From positions 1 to 53,176 of the forward strand of contig NZ_JAQTLS010000025.1 in assembly GCF_028714775.1 (NCBI RefSeq): a DNA stretch of 53,176 nucleotides, written 5' to 3'. Shown here piece by piece: positions 15,971 through 23,968 of the stretch. The position numbers were made by a program, and so were the translations under genes. Positions within the stretch are counted from its first letter, which is position 1, and each line of letters starts with the position of its first letter. The notes under the pieces were generated by a model. It searched no databases. It was not told the DNA's origin and was given only the letters and a program-made list of their open reading frames with translations. This DNA is from Thiothrix sp. (GTDB lineage: Bacteria > Pseudomonadota > Gammaproteobacteria > Thiotrichales > Thiotrichaceae).

Positions 15971-16627
15971 ATGGCTGACCCTATGACAAAACCACCCCTA
16001 AAAGTTGCCCGAATCTATTTGCGTGTCAGCACAGAAGAACAGGATTTGACCCGCCAAATGTCCATCGTGGACAATACCCGCGCCGCAGGTTGTTATGTCG
16101 CTGGCATCTACCGGGAGAAAGCATCAGGTGCGCGAGCCGACCGCCCGGAGTTGCTGCGGATGATTGCAGACCTGCAACCCGGTGAAATCGTTGTGGCAGA
16201 GAAAATCGACCGCATCAGCCGCCTGCCACTGGAAGAAGCCGAAAAGCTGGTGGCCTCTATCCGTGCAATGGGCGCAAGGCTTTCCGTGCCCGGCATTGTG
16301 GACTTGTCTGATCTGGTTGCTGAATCGCAGGGGGTTGCGAAGATAGTCTTGGAATCCGTACAGGACATGCTGTTGAAGCTGGCGCTACAAATGGCGCACG
16401 ACGATTACGAGGATCGGCGTGAACGGCAGCGCCAAGGCGTGGTACTGGCAAAGCAGGCAGGAAAGTATACGGGCAGGAAAGCCGATACCGTGATCCATGA
16501 CCGTATCACCACCTTACGTGCCAGCGGGCACAGCATTGCCAAAACAGCCAAGCTGTCCGGTTGCAGCATAAGCCAAGTTAAGCGGGTATGGGCGATGCGG
16601 GGTTCGTCCCACGGAATTAAAGAATAG
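15971..16627 (+). CDS. serine recombinase (resolvase/invertase family)
   Basis: Encodes 218 residues (or 214 from ATG 15983). The N-terminal catalytic domain has the nucleophile in IYLRVSTEEQDL (Ser about residue 20), the expected ASGARADRPEL segment, and the catalytic Arg pair region in EKIDRISRLP, with the E-helix later (QGVVLAKQAGKYTGRK). A C-terminal helix-turn-helix (IAKTAKLSGCSISQVKRVW) binds DNA. All residues expected for activity are visible, so it should perform site-specific resolution or inversion. The region upstream contains a decayed copy of its C-terminus and a repeated AT-rich element. It is not followed by a transposase, so it may serve the plasmid or element itself. Confidence 0.9.
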   Translation: MADPMTKPPLKVARIYLRVSTEEQDLTRQMSIVDNTRAAGCYVAGIYREKASGARADRPELLRMIADLQPGEIVVAEKIDRISRLPLEEAEKLVASIRAMGARLSVPGIVDLSDLVAESQGVAKIVLESVQDMLLKLALQMAHDDYEDRRERQRQGVVLAKQAGKYTGRKADTVIHDRITTLRASGHSIAKTAKLSGCSISQVKRVWAMRGSSHGIKE

Positions 16628-16752
16628 GGATATATGGAATCCTTCTGTACAACAGAGCGCCTGTCTTGCCTGTTTATCAGAAAACCTGCCTTATCCGCTT
16701 GTACTTTGTTACCCTACTGCCAGTAATATCAACTAAAAACTACGAATGCCGC

Positions 16753-18624
16753 ATGAAAACATCTACTGAATACCGCCAGCAATTTGAAGAATTGGTAGAA
16801 CGCGCCGAACAGGAAATTGCAGAACAACCAGCCGCTTACAAACGCCGCCTTAAATGGCTGGCGTTGCTGGGTTATGCAGTCATTCTCGGTTTGTTGGTAC
16901 TGCTGCTGGTGCTGACTGGCGGAACGGTATGGTTGGCACTGACTAGCTCAGCCCTATTGTTGCTGTTATTTAAGAGCAAGCTGATTTTTGTACTGGCGGG
17001 TCTGGTCTGGGTACTTGTCCGTTCCCTGTTTGTGCGGATTAGGGCACCCAAAGGCTATGAATTGTCGCGGGCAGGATTTCCGCACGTGTGGGCAGAGGTG
17101 GATAAGCTGGGCAAGGAACTGGGTACGCCGCCCATCCATAACATTATCCTTACATCAGAGATGAATGCCGCCATTGCCCAAACTCCGCGTCTTGGCATCA
17201 TCGGGCCGTACAAAAACACCCTGATTTTGGGGCTGGAGTTGCTGTTCGCCCTGACCACTGGGCAGGCACGTTCGGTATTGGCGCACGAACTGGCACACCT
17301 TTCCGGTGATCACAGTAAGTTTTCCGGCTGGATTTACCGCCTGCGCCAAAGCTGGACGCAGGTGAATGGCGCATTCCATGCATCCAATGTCTGGGGAACA
17401 GGGCTGTTACGCCGGTTTCTTGATTGGTATGCACCGTATTTTTCCGGCTATTCCTACGTGCTGGCACGCGACAACGAATACGAGGCAGATGCACTGGCTG
17501 GCAAGCTGACCTCGCATGACACCGCCGCTTCCGCACTGGTGGCAGTGCATGTGTACGGCGAGCTGACCGGGCAACAATTCTGGCGCAGCCTTTATGACCA
17601 AGCATATACCCAAGCACAACCGGAAACAGCGGCCTACACCCGCTTGCAGCAGTTTTACCAACAATTTCCCATACATGAGGATGAATTCAAACGCCACTTG
17701 CGTACTGCCCTGACGCGCAAGACTGACCCAGCCGATACGCATCCCGCATTGATGGAACGCCTGAAAGCGCTCAAGGCAACTGGCATCAAGCCTGAAACCG
17801 ATACCTGCAAGGCTGCGGTATGGTTGGGGGAAAAAACGGTGGGTGTCATCCAGCATTTCAACCAGCAATGGGTCAGTGAGAACACCGCGCAATGGCTGGA
17901 CTTCCACCAGCGTGCCCAGACTGCCAGACAGGATGTCGACAAACTCGCTGCCCGCGACTACCACGCGCTGGCTGAAAGTGAAAAGTGGCAACTGGCAAGC
18001 CTGACCGAACGTTTTCTGCCTGCCCGCGATGCCCTGCCACTGTACCAACAATACGCCGCCAGCTACCCGGAAGACACCGACGCCGACCTTGCCATCGGTC
18101 GTTTGCTGCTGGTGCGTGATAATGCCGATGGTATCTGCCATCTTGAAAAGGCCATGTGCAACCCTGCCTTGTGCGTTTATGCGGCGGAAGAAGCATGGCG
18201 TTATTATGTCCGCCAGCAGCAGCCACAACAGGCTGGCGACTGGCTGATCCGGCTGGAATCGGCTGCTGACCTGCTGGAAGAAGCCCGCCAAGAGCGGGCC
18301 GATATACAAGGTAGCGATACCCTGATGGCTCCCAATGCATTGGATAAAGCTGGCGAGGAACTGGTGCAGGAGTTGCTGGGGACACTTCCACAGCACGGTA
18401 AGGTGCAGGAAGTATGGCTTGCACAAAAGAAAGTGCGCCATTTTCAGGATAACCCGTTATTCGTACTGGCGGTCAAAGTTGGCGGTTTTGTATACGATGA
18501 GGGCAGTTTGCAACGGGCTTTACTGGACGCGACCCAGACACAGCGTACCGTGTTTGTCGTCAATACTGCATCACATAAAAAGTTGGCGAAAAAGGTCATG
18601 GCAGTGGGGCGGCAGATTTATTGA
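16753..18624 (+). CDS. M48-family zinc metallopeptidase with tetratricopeptide-like C-terminal region
   Basis: Encodes 623 residues. ATG 16753 is preferred to the upstream frame start at 16666 because it gives a compact N-terminus before the membrane helices. Residues about 35-92 contain hydrophobic segments (AVILGLLVLLLVLTGG, LIFVLAGLVWVLVRSLF). The zinc site is HELAH at residues 178-182 and the third ligand is Glu242 in NEYEADALAG, the Ste24/HtpX/M48 pattern. The remaining 350 residues are helical with repeat-like pairs, probably a scaffold. The active site is probably cytoplasmic or at the membrane face. The C-terminal 90 residues lack a known motif. It is monocistronic here; its substrate is unknown. 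Confidence 0.85.
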   Translation: MKTSTEYRQQFEELVERAEQEIAEQPAAYKRRLKWLALLGYAVILGLLVLLLVLTGGTVWLALTSSALLLLLFKSKLIFVLAGLVWVLVRSLFVRIRAPKGYELSRAGFPHVWAEVDKLGKELGTPPIHNIILTSEMNAAIAQTPRLGIIGPYKNTLILGLELLFALTTGQARSVLAHELAHLSGDHSKFSGWIYRLRQSWTQVNGAFHASNVWGTGLLRRFLDWYAPYFSGYSYVLARDNEYEADALAGKLTSHDTAASALVAVHVYGELTGQQFWRSLYDQAYTQAQPETAAYTRLQQFYQQFPIHEDEFKRHLRTALTRKTDPADTHPALMERLKALKATGIKPETDTCKAAVWLGEKTVGVIQHFNQQWVSENTAQWLDFHQRAQTARQDVDKLAARDYHALAESEKWQLASLTERFLPARDALPLYQQYAASYPEDTDADLAIGRLLLVRDNADGICHLEKAMCNPALCVYAAEEAWRYYVRQQQPQQAGDWLIRLESAADLLEEARQERADIQGSDTLMAPNALDKAGEELVQELLGTLPQHGKVQEVWLAQKKVRHFQDNPLFVLAVKVGGFVYDEGSLQRALLDATQTQRTVFVVNTASHKKLAKKVMAVGRQIY

Positions 18625-18844
18625 GATGGCAAAACTTAAAGAAACGCACGGCTGGGCGCAATACCCAACTTGAAAATTTACCAGCCTGAATCGGACGCAT
18701 TTTCATGCGGATAAGTCAGCAGTCAGTATAGGCATTAAAAAGAAGGTATTGGGGGAGTTGTGCCCCCTGTTCCAGTAACCGAATATCCAGTACTATCGGC
18801 TTACACCTAATTTGTGGGGAACCAAACTGCTCCGAGGGAAAATT

Positions 18845-19315
18845 ATGACAAAATTATTTACATACTGTTTGCTGTCCTTATTGATAGTTGTGCTTTCCAT
18901 CACTGGATGTGCGGCAGGCCCAGTTTTCAAGGAACAGCCTGAACCGACCAATGGCCAATCCTTGGTTTACCTTTACAGGCCATCGGCTATAGCTGCCAGC
19001 ATGGGGTCGCCCTCTATATACCTTGACGGCATTGAACAGAAAGCCACTCTGACGGATGGTGGGTATATGGTCATGTACACAACCCCCGGCAGACACACCA
19101 TTACTGCGAAAGGGAAAAGTAAGATTTGGGGATGGGGATTCCCCGATGCCTCTGTCATGGTTGATGCAAAGCCACAGTCTAAGCATTACATCCGTCTCTC
19201 AACAAGCATAACTGCCATATATGCCCCAACTGCGTTGGACTTTGGGCTAAGTTATGCTGAAGTCCCCCTCCAACAAGGCAATGCTGAAATACGCCAATGC
19301 TCGCTGATCCAATAA
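18845..19315 (+). CDS. DUF2846-type lipoprotein
   Basis: Encodes 156 residues from ATG 18845; an in-frame ATG at 18812 would place eleven polar residues before the signal. Lipobox SITGC (Cys22) follows a hydrophobic stretch. The mature domain has the DUF2846 pattern: QSLVYLYRPS, then SIYLDGIEQKATLTDGGY, then TTPGRHTITA. Such proteins are small envelope lipoproteins of unknown function. A GC-rich hairpin (19321-19343) follows the stop and may end transcription. Confidence 0.75.
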   Translation: MTKLFTYCLLSLLIVVLSITGCAAGPVFKEQPEPTNGQSLVYLYRPSAIAASMGSPSIYLDGIEQKATLTDGGYMVMYTTPGRHTITAKGKSKIWGWGFPDASVMVDAKPQSKHYIRLSTSITAIYAPTALDFGLSYAEVPLQQGNAEIRQCSLIQ

Positions 19316-19320
19316 GGAAA

Positions 19321-19343
19321 GGCGCGGATAGGAATGCCGCGCC
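19321..19343 (+). terminator. possible hairpin terminator after the DUF2846 gene
   Basis: GGCGCGG and CCGCGCC form a perfect 7-bp stem with a 9-nt loop, 5 bp after the stop codon. There is no T-run behind it, so it may be only an mRNA 3'-end stabiliser. Confidence 0.35.
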
Positions 19344-19532
19344 ATTCAAATATGAGTGTCATTAAACAGCCCCGCATTTTGGTTATCAGTTGAGAGGTTT
19401 TTAGCTTACTTCTCGTTAAGTTTCCGAATTTTAGTCAGATGGGATTTCTTAACGGGTTCTTATGCCCCATTTTCTGGCACTACCCTTCCTTGCACCAGTC
19501 TAAACCAGTGGCCTATTTGTCTTGCAAACATA

Positions 19533-19588
19533 TTAAAATATATGAGACATTATGGTACATAACATGATAGGCATTGGTTACAACCAGT
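19533..19588. promoter_or_regulatory. repeated upstream element, copy 2
   Basis: Partner of 15746-15796, with GAGACATTATGG and CATAACATGATAGGCA conserved. It lies about 110 bp before the first gene of an operon whose last gene is a resolvase homologue. Confidence 0.45.
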
Positions 19589-19628
19589 GCCACTGGCTGA
19601 GGCTTTAACTCTTATGCGTAAGACCCCC

Positions 19629-19680
19629 AAGGGGCAGCGGCGGTGTTTCTCCAAGAGTCACCAGCCCCTTTTATTCTTTT
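19629..19680 (+). terminator. terminator-like stem-loop in a leader (possible attenuator)
   Basis: AAGGGGC (19629-19635) pairs with GCCCCTT (19664-19670), an inner stem GGTG/CACC (19642-19645 with 19659-19662) continues it, and TTATTCTTTT follows. It ends only 16 bp before ATG 19696, so it would terminate in the leader. CCCC (19625-19628) directly before it can pair with the same GGGG (19631-19634), an alternative fold that would destroy the terminator. Confidence 0.45.
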
Positions 19681-19695
19681 GTTAGGACGTGAGCG

Positions 19696-20409
19696 ATGAA
19701 GGCGGAAATGTTACAGCGTTTTTGCGAAGTGGGGCCAAACTCCCGGTTCCCCACGCCGTTGCGGGTGGGTGGGTACTACTACGCCACCAACGGTAACGCC
19801 ACGTTGCGCGTAGCAGAAGAAATGGTTGACGGTGAGGTCTTTGGATGCCAACCATGTTCCCTGTATGACTTGGAAAAACTTTTTCAGGGGCAACCCTGCC
19901 GGGTGTTGGATGCCTTGGCAGACCTTGATGACGGTTTCCTGCTTGATGACCCAAGCTATGCAAGCTACGGGATGGTTGATAACTACCAGTTCAATCCACC
20001 CCCGATGGTCGGTTGCCAGTGCCTTGATGGTACGGTGTACAGTTGGGATGAGGCGGATGAAGGCCACGTTACTTGCCATGTCTGCGGCGGCACAATGAAA
20101 TATGCGTCAGTTGCCCATGATGGGGAGCCAAAGCAAGTCGTATTAGTCCGGTTGGGAAATGGCAGCTATGCCCATGCACCGCGCTATGCGCTGGTGGCTG
20201 ATGCCATAGGGGGTGGGTCGCCTGTCACAGCTTACCTCTCCAAAGATGCAAGGAAGTGGAAGATACCCCATGTTTTTACGGCAGGTGGCGTCTCCATCAC
20301 GCTGTCACAGCCCTACTTGCCAGCAGAACCAGACCTATACTGGGATGTGCCGGGTGGTAAGTTGGTGGTGGGGCTGGGTGGCTCTGATGATTTTTCCAAC
20401 CCGTTTTGA
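19696..20409 (+). CDS. unknown protein with a Cys-X-Cys / CHVCGG cluster
   Basis: Encodes 237 residues. No family is recognised. The middle has a possible zinc-binding set, GCQC near residue 110 and CHVCGG near residue 131, plus isolated Cys-rich pairs (CQPCS). There is no signal peptide, so it is probably cytoplasmic. The sequence is rich in Gly, Asp and aromatic residues, and the C-terminal third looks like beta structure. It is the first of three closely packed genes (gap of 21 bp to the next, which has a strong site AAAGGAGGG), ending in a resolvase homologue, so it is probably part of an element-borne module. Confidence 0.5.
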   Translation: MKAEMLQRFCEVGPNSRFPTPLRVGGYYYATNGNATLRVAEEMVDGEVFGCQPCSLYDLEKLFQGQPCRVLDALADLDDGFLLDDPSYASYGMVDNYQFNPPPMVGCQCLDGTVYSWDEADEGHVTCHVCGGTMKYASVAHDGEPKQVVLVRLGNGSYAHAPRYALVADAIGGGSPVTAYLSKDARKWKIPHVFTAGGVSITLSQPYLPAEPDLYWDVPGGKLVVGLGGSDDFSNPF

Positions 20410-20430
20410 TTTAGCCAAAGGAGGGCAAAG

Positions 20431-20697
20431 ATGAGGATACAGGTTACTGCGGCAGGGAAATGGTCGCTGGATGCACCACAACAAGTGTGGCGGGATTCCG
20501 ATGATGGGGTAATGCAACGGGCATTGTTTGCCGGGCAGGAAATGATTGTAATCAAGGAGGATGACGATGCCGAGCGCTTTGGGCTGCGCTATCTGGGGTT
20601 CAGTGCCAGCGGGTTCCTGACGATGGAAGCGGCAAAGCAGGGCGCACCGGAGTTTGCCCAGCGGGTGCTGGGGCGGATGGTGGAGATGGTTTCATAA
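20431..20697 (+). CDS. small unknown protein, middle gene of resolvase-like operon
   Basis: Encodes 88 residues from ATG 20431, preceded by a very strong AAAGGAGGGCAAAG site. No family is recognised. It is mildly acidic, without signal peptide or membrane segment, and has one region (VIKEDDDAERFGLRYLGFS) that looks like a small alpha/beta fold. Its TAA shares one base with the ATG of the next gene (TAATG), so the two are translationally coupled and probably act together. Confidence 0.6.
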   Translation: MRIQVTAAGKWSLDAPQQVWRDSDDGVMQRALFAGQEMIVIKEDDDAERFGLRYLGFSASGFLTMEAAKQGAPEFAQRVLGRMVEMVS

Positions 20698-21233
20698 TGG
20701 TCATTGGGTATGCGCGGGACAATTCCGGGCAAGGTATGGAGGTGCAGATAGGGAAGCTGCGGCAGTATGGGTGTGAAAAGCTGTTCCAAGGGCAGGACAA
20801 CGGAAATACGGAACTGGATACAGCATTGGGGGCCGCACAAGCAGGGGACACATTGGTGGTCGCCCACCTCTGCTACTTGGCTAAATCCATGTATGGGTTG
20901 GCAAAGGTGATCCAGCAACTGGGCCAGCGCGGGGTTAGGTTGGTGGTGCTGGATCAAGGGCTGGACTCAGCCCAAGCGGGCATGTACCAGACAATATTGG
21001 CTGTGGCAGAATTTGACCGTAACCTGATCAATGGGCGCATTGCCGAAGGTGTGGCTAAGGCCAAGGCGGCAGGCGTGAAGTTTGGACGCAAAGACAAGTT
21101 GGCTGCGGCAGAACTTGAGTCGCTGCGGCAGGAATTTAATACGCCGGGCATCAACAAGGTGGCGCTGGCAAAGAAGTATGGGATACACCGCTCCAGTTTA
21201 TACAGGCTGGTTCAGGAGGGGCTGGGTTGCTGA
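20697..21233 (+). CDS. serine-recombinase homologue with degenerate active site
   Basis: Encodes 178 residues, the normal size of a Tn3-type resolvase. The fold is recognisable: IGYARDNSGQ at the N-terminus, DTLVVAHLCYLAKSM, the QRGVRLVVLDQGLD strand, ILAVAEFDRNLINGRIAEGVAKAKAAGVKFGRK, and a C-terminal helix-turn-helix (KVALAKKYGIHRSSLYRLV). The usual YARVS is YARDNS, so the nucleophile position is Asn with Ser one later, and the DRLGR/DRLARS motif that supplies catalytic arginines is CYLAKS. Strand exchange is therefore doubtful; a DNA-binding regulator of the operon or of the intact recombinase at 15971 is more likely. It is coupled to the upstream gene (TAATG). Confidence 0.75.
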   Translation: MVIGYARDNSGQGMEVQIGKLRQYGCEKLFQGQDNGNTELDTALGAAQAGDTLVVAHLCYLAKSMYGLAKVIQQLGQRGVRLVVLDQGLDSAQAGMYQTILAVAEFDRNLINGRIAEGVAKAKAAGVKFGRKDKLAAAELESLRQEFNTPGINKVALAKKYGIHRSSLYRLVQEGLGC

Positions 21234-21299
21234 ATCCACACAGTTACCCTAGTTGGTGTGGGTGGCAAAACACTCGCCTTTTGGTTGTATTTATGCTGA

Positions 21300-21321
21300 A
21301 ATAAGAATATGAATTCTTATT
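21300..21321. promoter_or_regulatory. palindromic operator of the toxin-antitoxin pair
   Basis: AATAAGAAT (21300-21308) and ATTCTTATT (21313-21321) form a perfect 9-bp inverted repeat with a 4-bp spacer, 15 bp before the antitoxin ATG. AbrB-fold antitoxins, alone or with toxin, normally repress their own promoter at such sites. Confidence 0.6.
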
Positions 21322-21336
21322 CTAATGAGGTGTATC

Positions 21337-21555
21337 ATGCAAATCACCGAACGGGGGCAAGTGACCATCCCTCTCAAACTACGGGAACAACTCGGCTTTC
21401 GCCCTCACACTGAAGTCGAGTTCAGCATCCAAAATGGTCAGTTGATTTTGCGAAAAAAACCCGAAGCCAACCGTAGCCGTTTGGCAGGCATTTACGGCAA
21501 AAAGCGTTTTGAGCGTTCAACCGATGACCTGATGAAGTTGCTACGTGATGAGTGA
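21337..21555 (+). CDS. AbrB/MazE-type antitoxin (VapB-like)
   Basis: Encodes 72 residues from ATG 21337 (ATGAGG site 6 bp upstream). The swapped-hairpin DNA-binding domain is clear: MQITERGQVTIPLKLREQLGF, then EVEFSIQNGQLILRKK. The C-terminal tail (residues 47-72, basic then acidic, ending STDDLMKLLRDE) is the expected toxin-neutralising segment. Its stop overlaps the PIN-domain gene by 8 bp, the standard arrangement of a type II toxin-antitoxin operon, and a palindromic operator precedes it. Confidence 0.88.
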   Translation: MQITERGQVTIPLKLREQLGFRPHTEVEFSIQNGQLILRKKPEANRSRLAGIYGKKRFERSTDDLMKLLRDE

Positions 21556-21961
21556 ATACCTGATTGATACCAATGTGTTACTGGATGTCATCGGCGCAGA
21601 TGAGCAGTTTGGTGACTGCTCCCGTGTGTTGCTGGAACAGTTAGCAGAAGAAGGAATGTTGATCATTAACCCCGTCGTCTATGCCGAGATAGGTGCAATG
21701 TGCGATTCGCTGGAAGAGCTGGATAATTTGCTGCCAGAAACGCTGTTTCGCCGTGACCCTATTCCTTGGGAAGCGCATTTTCTTGCAGGGCAAGCCTTCC
21801 GACGTTATCGGCGCAACAAAGGGCAGCAAAAGCGTGTGCTAGCCGATTTCCTGATTGCAGCCCATGCTGCTTATGCAGGTTATACACTGGTTTCACGGGA
21901 CAGTGGGCATAAACGCTATTTCAATATCGAATTGCTAAATCCCGCCGTGCAAGCGGTGTAA
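21548..21961 (+). CDS. PIN-domain ribonuclease toxin (VapC-like)
   Basis: Encodes 137 residues from ATG 21548. The PIN acidic residues are in place: Asp in YLIDTNVLLD near the N-terminus, Glu in VVYAEIGA (about residue 42), Asp in LADFLIAAHA (about residue 100) and the final Asp in LVSRDSGHKRYF. Such toxins cleave RNA, typically tRNA or rRNA, when released by the antitoxin, and stabilise plasmids or islands. It overlaps the antitoxin gene by 8 bp. All catalytic positions are intact, so it should be active. Confidence 0.88.
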   Translation: MSEYLIDTNVLLDVIGADEQFGDCSRVLLEQLAEEGMLIINPVVYAEIGAMCDSLEELDNLLPETLFRRDPIPWEAHFLAGQAFRRYRRNKGQQKRVLADFLIAAHAAYAGYTLVSRDSGHKRYFNIELLNPAVQAV

Positions 21962-22052
21962 GATCACGCTGTACACAAACTAACCAATCTATTCAATGGA
22001 TGGTTGTCAAAATAGGCGAAAGTGGGAATGTTTAGGACAGCAGGAAAAACCC

Positions 22053-22562
22053 ATGAAACAGCTTGAACGGTTGATGTACCTGCAAGGTGGTGACTGCTTT
22101 TTTTGCGGGAAGTCAATCCCGGATGGGGAGGCCAGTGTTGAACATCTGGTGGCAACCGCGAATGGTGGACAAAAAAGCGATGACAATTGCGTGGCCTGCT
22201 GCAAGTCACTGAATACCCTACTGGGAAGCAGGACGATCAAGGAGAAACTACAAATAGTCCTAAACCAGAAAGGCCCATTCAGATGTCCCGCCAATATTGG
22301 CAAGCAGGGAAGCGAAACCGCGCTGCCTCCCGATCCACTGGACGGGAAAGTGGCTTTGGTGATGGAAGATTTGCGGAAACGTGGTTCGTCCCGCCCGCTT
22401 AAGCCCGACACATTGAGGAACACCATTGCAGCGGTTTTCGGGAAGCAGTTTACAGAAGAAGAAATTAACGCAATTCTGGAACGGTTACAGGCAAATGGTT
22501 GTGTATCCGTCCAAGATGGGAAAATCACATACAAACTTCCCCCAAAAAAGAAGAAAACTTGA
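22053..22562 (+). CDS. HNH-endonuclease-domain protein with C-terminal basic tail
   Basis: Encodes 169 residues from ATG 22053 (AGGACAGCAGGA upstream); the frame extends to 21996 without a better site. The N-terminal 65 residues form a zinc-stabilised HNH domain: CFFCGKSIP, the catalytic His in EHLVATANGG, and DDNCVACCKSLNTLLG supplying the second Cys pair and the Asn. Residues 100-165 look like a winged-helix (LRNTIAAVFGKQFTEEEINAILERLQANG) that may bind DNA, ending in a Lys run. It is probably a nicking or restriction-like nuclease of the mobile region; its target is not known. It stands between a toxin-antitoxin pair and a Uma2 nuclease. Confidence 0.75.
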   Translation: MKQLERLMYLQGGDCFFCGKSIPDGEASVEHLVATANGGQKSDDNCVACCKSLNTLLGSRTIKEKLQIVLNQKGPFRCPANIGKQGSETALPPDPLDGKVALVMEDLRKRGSSRPLKPDTLRNTIAAVFGKQFTEEEINAILERLQANGCVSVQDGKITYKLPPKKKKT

Positions 22563-22713
22563 TGCTGGGGATCAGGTAAGTGCGGCAGAATAGTGTTGCT
22601 GGGATGTAGGTGGGCTGCGGCAGGATACCGGATACTGCGGCAGCGTTTTGGGAATGGCCTGCACAGCAAATATGGGCTGAGGCAGGAAACACAAACAGGC
22701 AAGGGAGGACAGG

Positions 22714-23289
22714 ATGGCTGAAGCAGCAAAAAAAATACTGGAGGTGGCAACCTACGAAGACCTGTTGCAGCTTCCTGAACATCTGGTGGGGGAAATCATT
22801 AACGGTGAACTGTACGCACAACCGCGCCCAGCAGTCCGTCATGCACGGGCAGCCTCCGTGCTTGACCGGCGGGTAGGAAGTACCTTTGACGCTGGGGATG
22901 ATGATTCTGGTGGCTGGCTTATCCTGTTTGAGCCTGAACTGCACTTAGGGGACAAACCCCACATCCTTGTCCCCGACTTGGCTGGATGGCGGCGGGAGCG
23001 TATGCCGCGCCTGCCAGATACGGCATGGATTGACCTTGCCCCAGACTGGGTGTGTGAAGTCATATCCCCATCAACTGCCAGTAAGGACAAAATCCTTAAG
23101 ATGCCCATCTACCGTGAAATGGGGGTGGAATGGTTGTGGATGGTTGACCCGGAACACAAGACACTGGAGGCTTACCAGTCTGTTGGGGGGCATTGGATAT
23201 TGTTAGGGGCTTGGGGGGATAATGATATGGCACATATCCAGCCATTTGATGCCGTTGGGATTCCTTTGGGATCGTTGTGGATTGGATGA
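22714..23289 (+). CDS. Uma2-family (DUF820) PD-(D/E)XK nuclease-fold protein
   Basis: Encodes 191 residues from ATG 22714 with GGGAGGACAGG upstream. The family pattern is complete: YEDLLQLPEHLVGEIINGELYA, then ILVPDLAGWRRERMP (the conserved Pro-Asp), VCEVISPSTASKDKILKMPIYREMGVEWLWMVDPE (core Glu and Lys). Uma2 proteins have a restriction-endonuclease-like fold and are very common in cyanobacteria and filamentous sulfur bacteria, often in multiple copies; their role is unsettled, with links to mobile elements. A possible bidirectional hairpin follows at 23378-23406. Confidence 0.85.
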   Translation: MAEAAKKILEVATYEDLLQLPEHLVGEIINGELYAQPRPAVRHARAASVLDRRVGSTFDAGDDDSGGWLILFEPELHLGDKPHILVPDLAGWRRERMPRLPDTAWIDLAPDWVCEVISPSTASKDKILKMPIYREMGVEWLWMVDPEHKTLEAYQSVGGHWILLGAWGDNDMAHIQPFDAVGIPLGSLWIG

Positions 23290-23377
23290 CTTTGGTAGTA
23301 TAGGGAGAATGGGTTCTGATGATTAAACAACTGGGTAAGTCGAATATCAAAAGCCTTGGCAATGATTGGTGAGGGCA

Positions 23378-23406
23378 TTGGCGTCCGGCCTATAGTTGGA
23401 CGCCAA
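23378..23406. terminator. hairpin between convergent genes (possible terminator)
   Basis: TTGGCGTCC (23378-23386) and GGACGCCAA (23398-23406) form a perfect 9-bp stem with an 11-nt loop between the convergent Uma2 and lipoprotein genes. A run of eight T begins 12 bp further on the + strand, a spacing longer than usual. Confidence 0.45.
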
Positions 23407-23415
23407 CCCAAGGGC

Positions 23416-23952
23416 TTATTTTTTTGCGGCTTCGGGCCACATATCTAGGGGTTCCTTTCCCTTTTCCCAGAAATCCCGTTGTTTTCCCTCTCCGGGCCAG
23501 AAATCCACGATCACTTTGGGGTTCAGTACCCCAGCCTTCATGAATGCCGTCTTGTGTTTGGTATTGAAGTAGGCATAGCCGTAAAAGCCACCTTTCCCAT
23601 CCCCACAGACTGTTGCATCGGTGATGGTTTCACCGGGATACAGCTTCCTTAGCCGTGTACCAAGGGCGAGGTCTCCCCTGTCGGTGAATTTATAGCCATC
23701 GGCAATACACCACGTCCAAAAGCGTGATTTCCGTACACTTACATGGTAAGTCGCCCCTAGAATCTTGTCGAACCCACTGAACTTATAGACAATGCCATCG
23801 CCTACATCACCGGGGCTGGCGTAGGAGTCGGCAAAATCTTCAAAAGATTGGTTAACATGCTGGGTTTTTCCGGGTATCACCGTCCCCGTACCGCTGCAAC
23901 CTGCTAAGGCCAGTGAGGCCAATAATAGCGTTGCCATAATCTGTTGTTTCAA
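23416..23952 (-). CDS. lipoprotein at the end of the conjugation operon
   Basis: Encodes 178 residues. TTG 23952 is proposed as start because GAGGG lies 8 bp upstream; the alternative ATG 23937 is 5 codons downstream, and the far upstream frame to 24069 is not protein-like. The signal (MATLLLASLALAGCSG) has lipobox ALAGC. The mature protein is about 155 residues with two Cys (WCIADGYKF and TVCGDGKGG) that may form a disulfide, and it ends with a charged tail. It has no recognised domain. It is the last gene of the - strand unit, following traG and a small ORF, so it may be a late accessory of the conjugation apparatus such as an exclusion or surface protein (inference). Confidence 0.6.
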   Translation of the reverse strand: MKQQIMATLLLASLALAGCSGTGTVIPGKTQHVNQSFEDFADSYASPGDVGDGIVYKFSGFDKILGATYHVSVRKSRFWTWCIADGYKFTDRGDLALGTRLRKLYPGETITDATVCGDGKGGFYGYAYFNTKHKTAFMKAGVLNPKVIVDFWPGEGKQRDFWEKGKEPLDMWPEAAKK

Positions 23953-23968
23953 TGTTATTCCCTCGTGT

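Larger units (their letters stand above)
19344..19695. other. leader region upstream of the 19696-21233 operon
   Basis: About 350 bp without a coding frame. It contains the second copy of the AT-rich repeated element (19533-19588) and, directly before the gene, a terminator-like stem-loop (19629-19680). The proximal part (19344-19530) shows nothing recognisable. Confidence 0.45.

Noticed and set aside
17407-18441. Long - strand open frame (344 codons) inside the M48 peptidase gene
   Set aside because: Antisense shadow of a conserved gene; no recognisable protein features.
19645-19652. GTTTCTCC upstream of the 19696 operon as a fifth leader copy
   Set aside because: There is no GGAGAAAC partner and no GGGAG hairpin; the 8-mer occurs in the loop of another structure.
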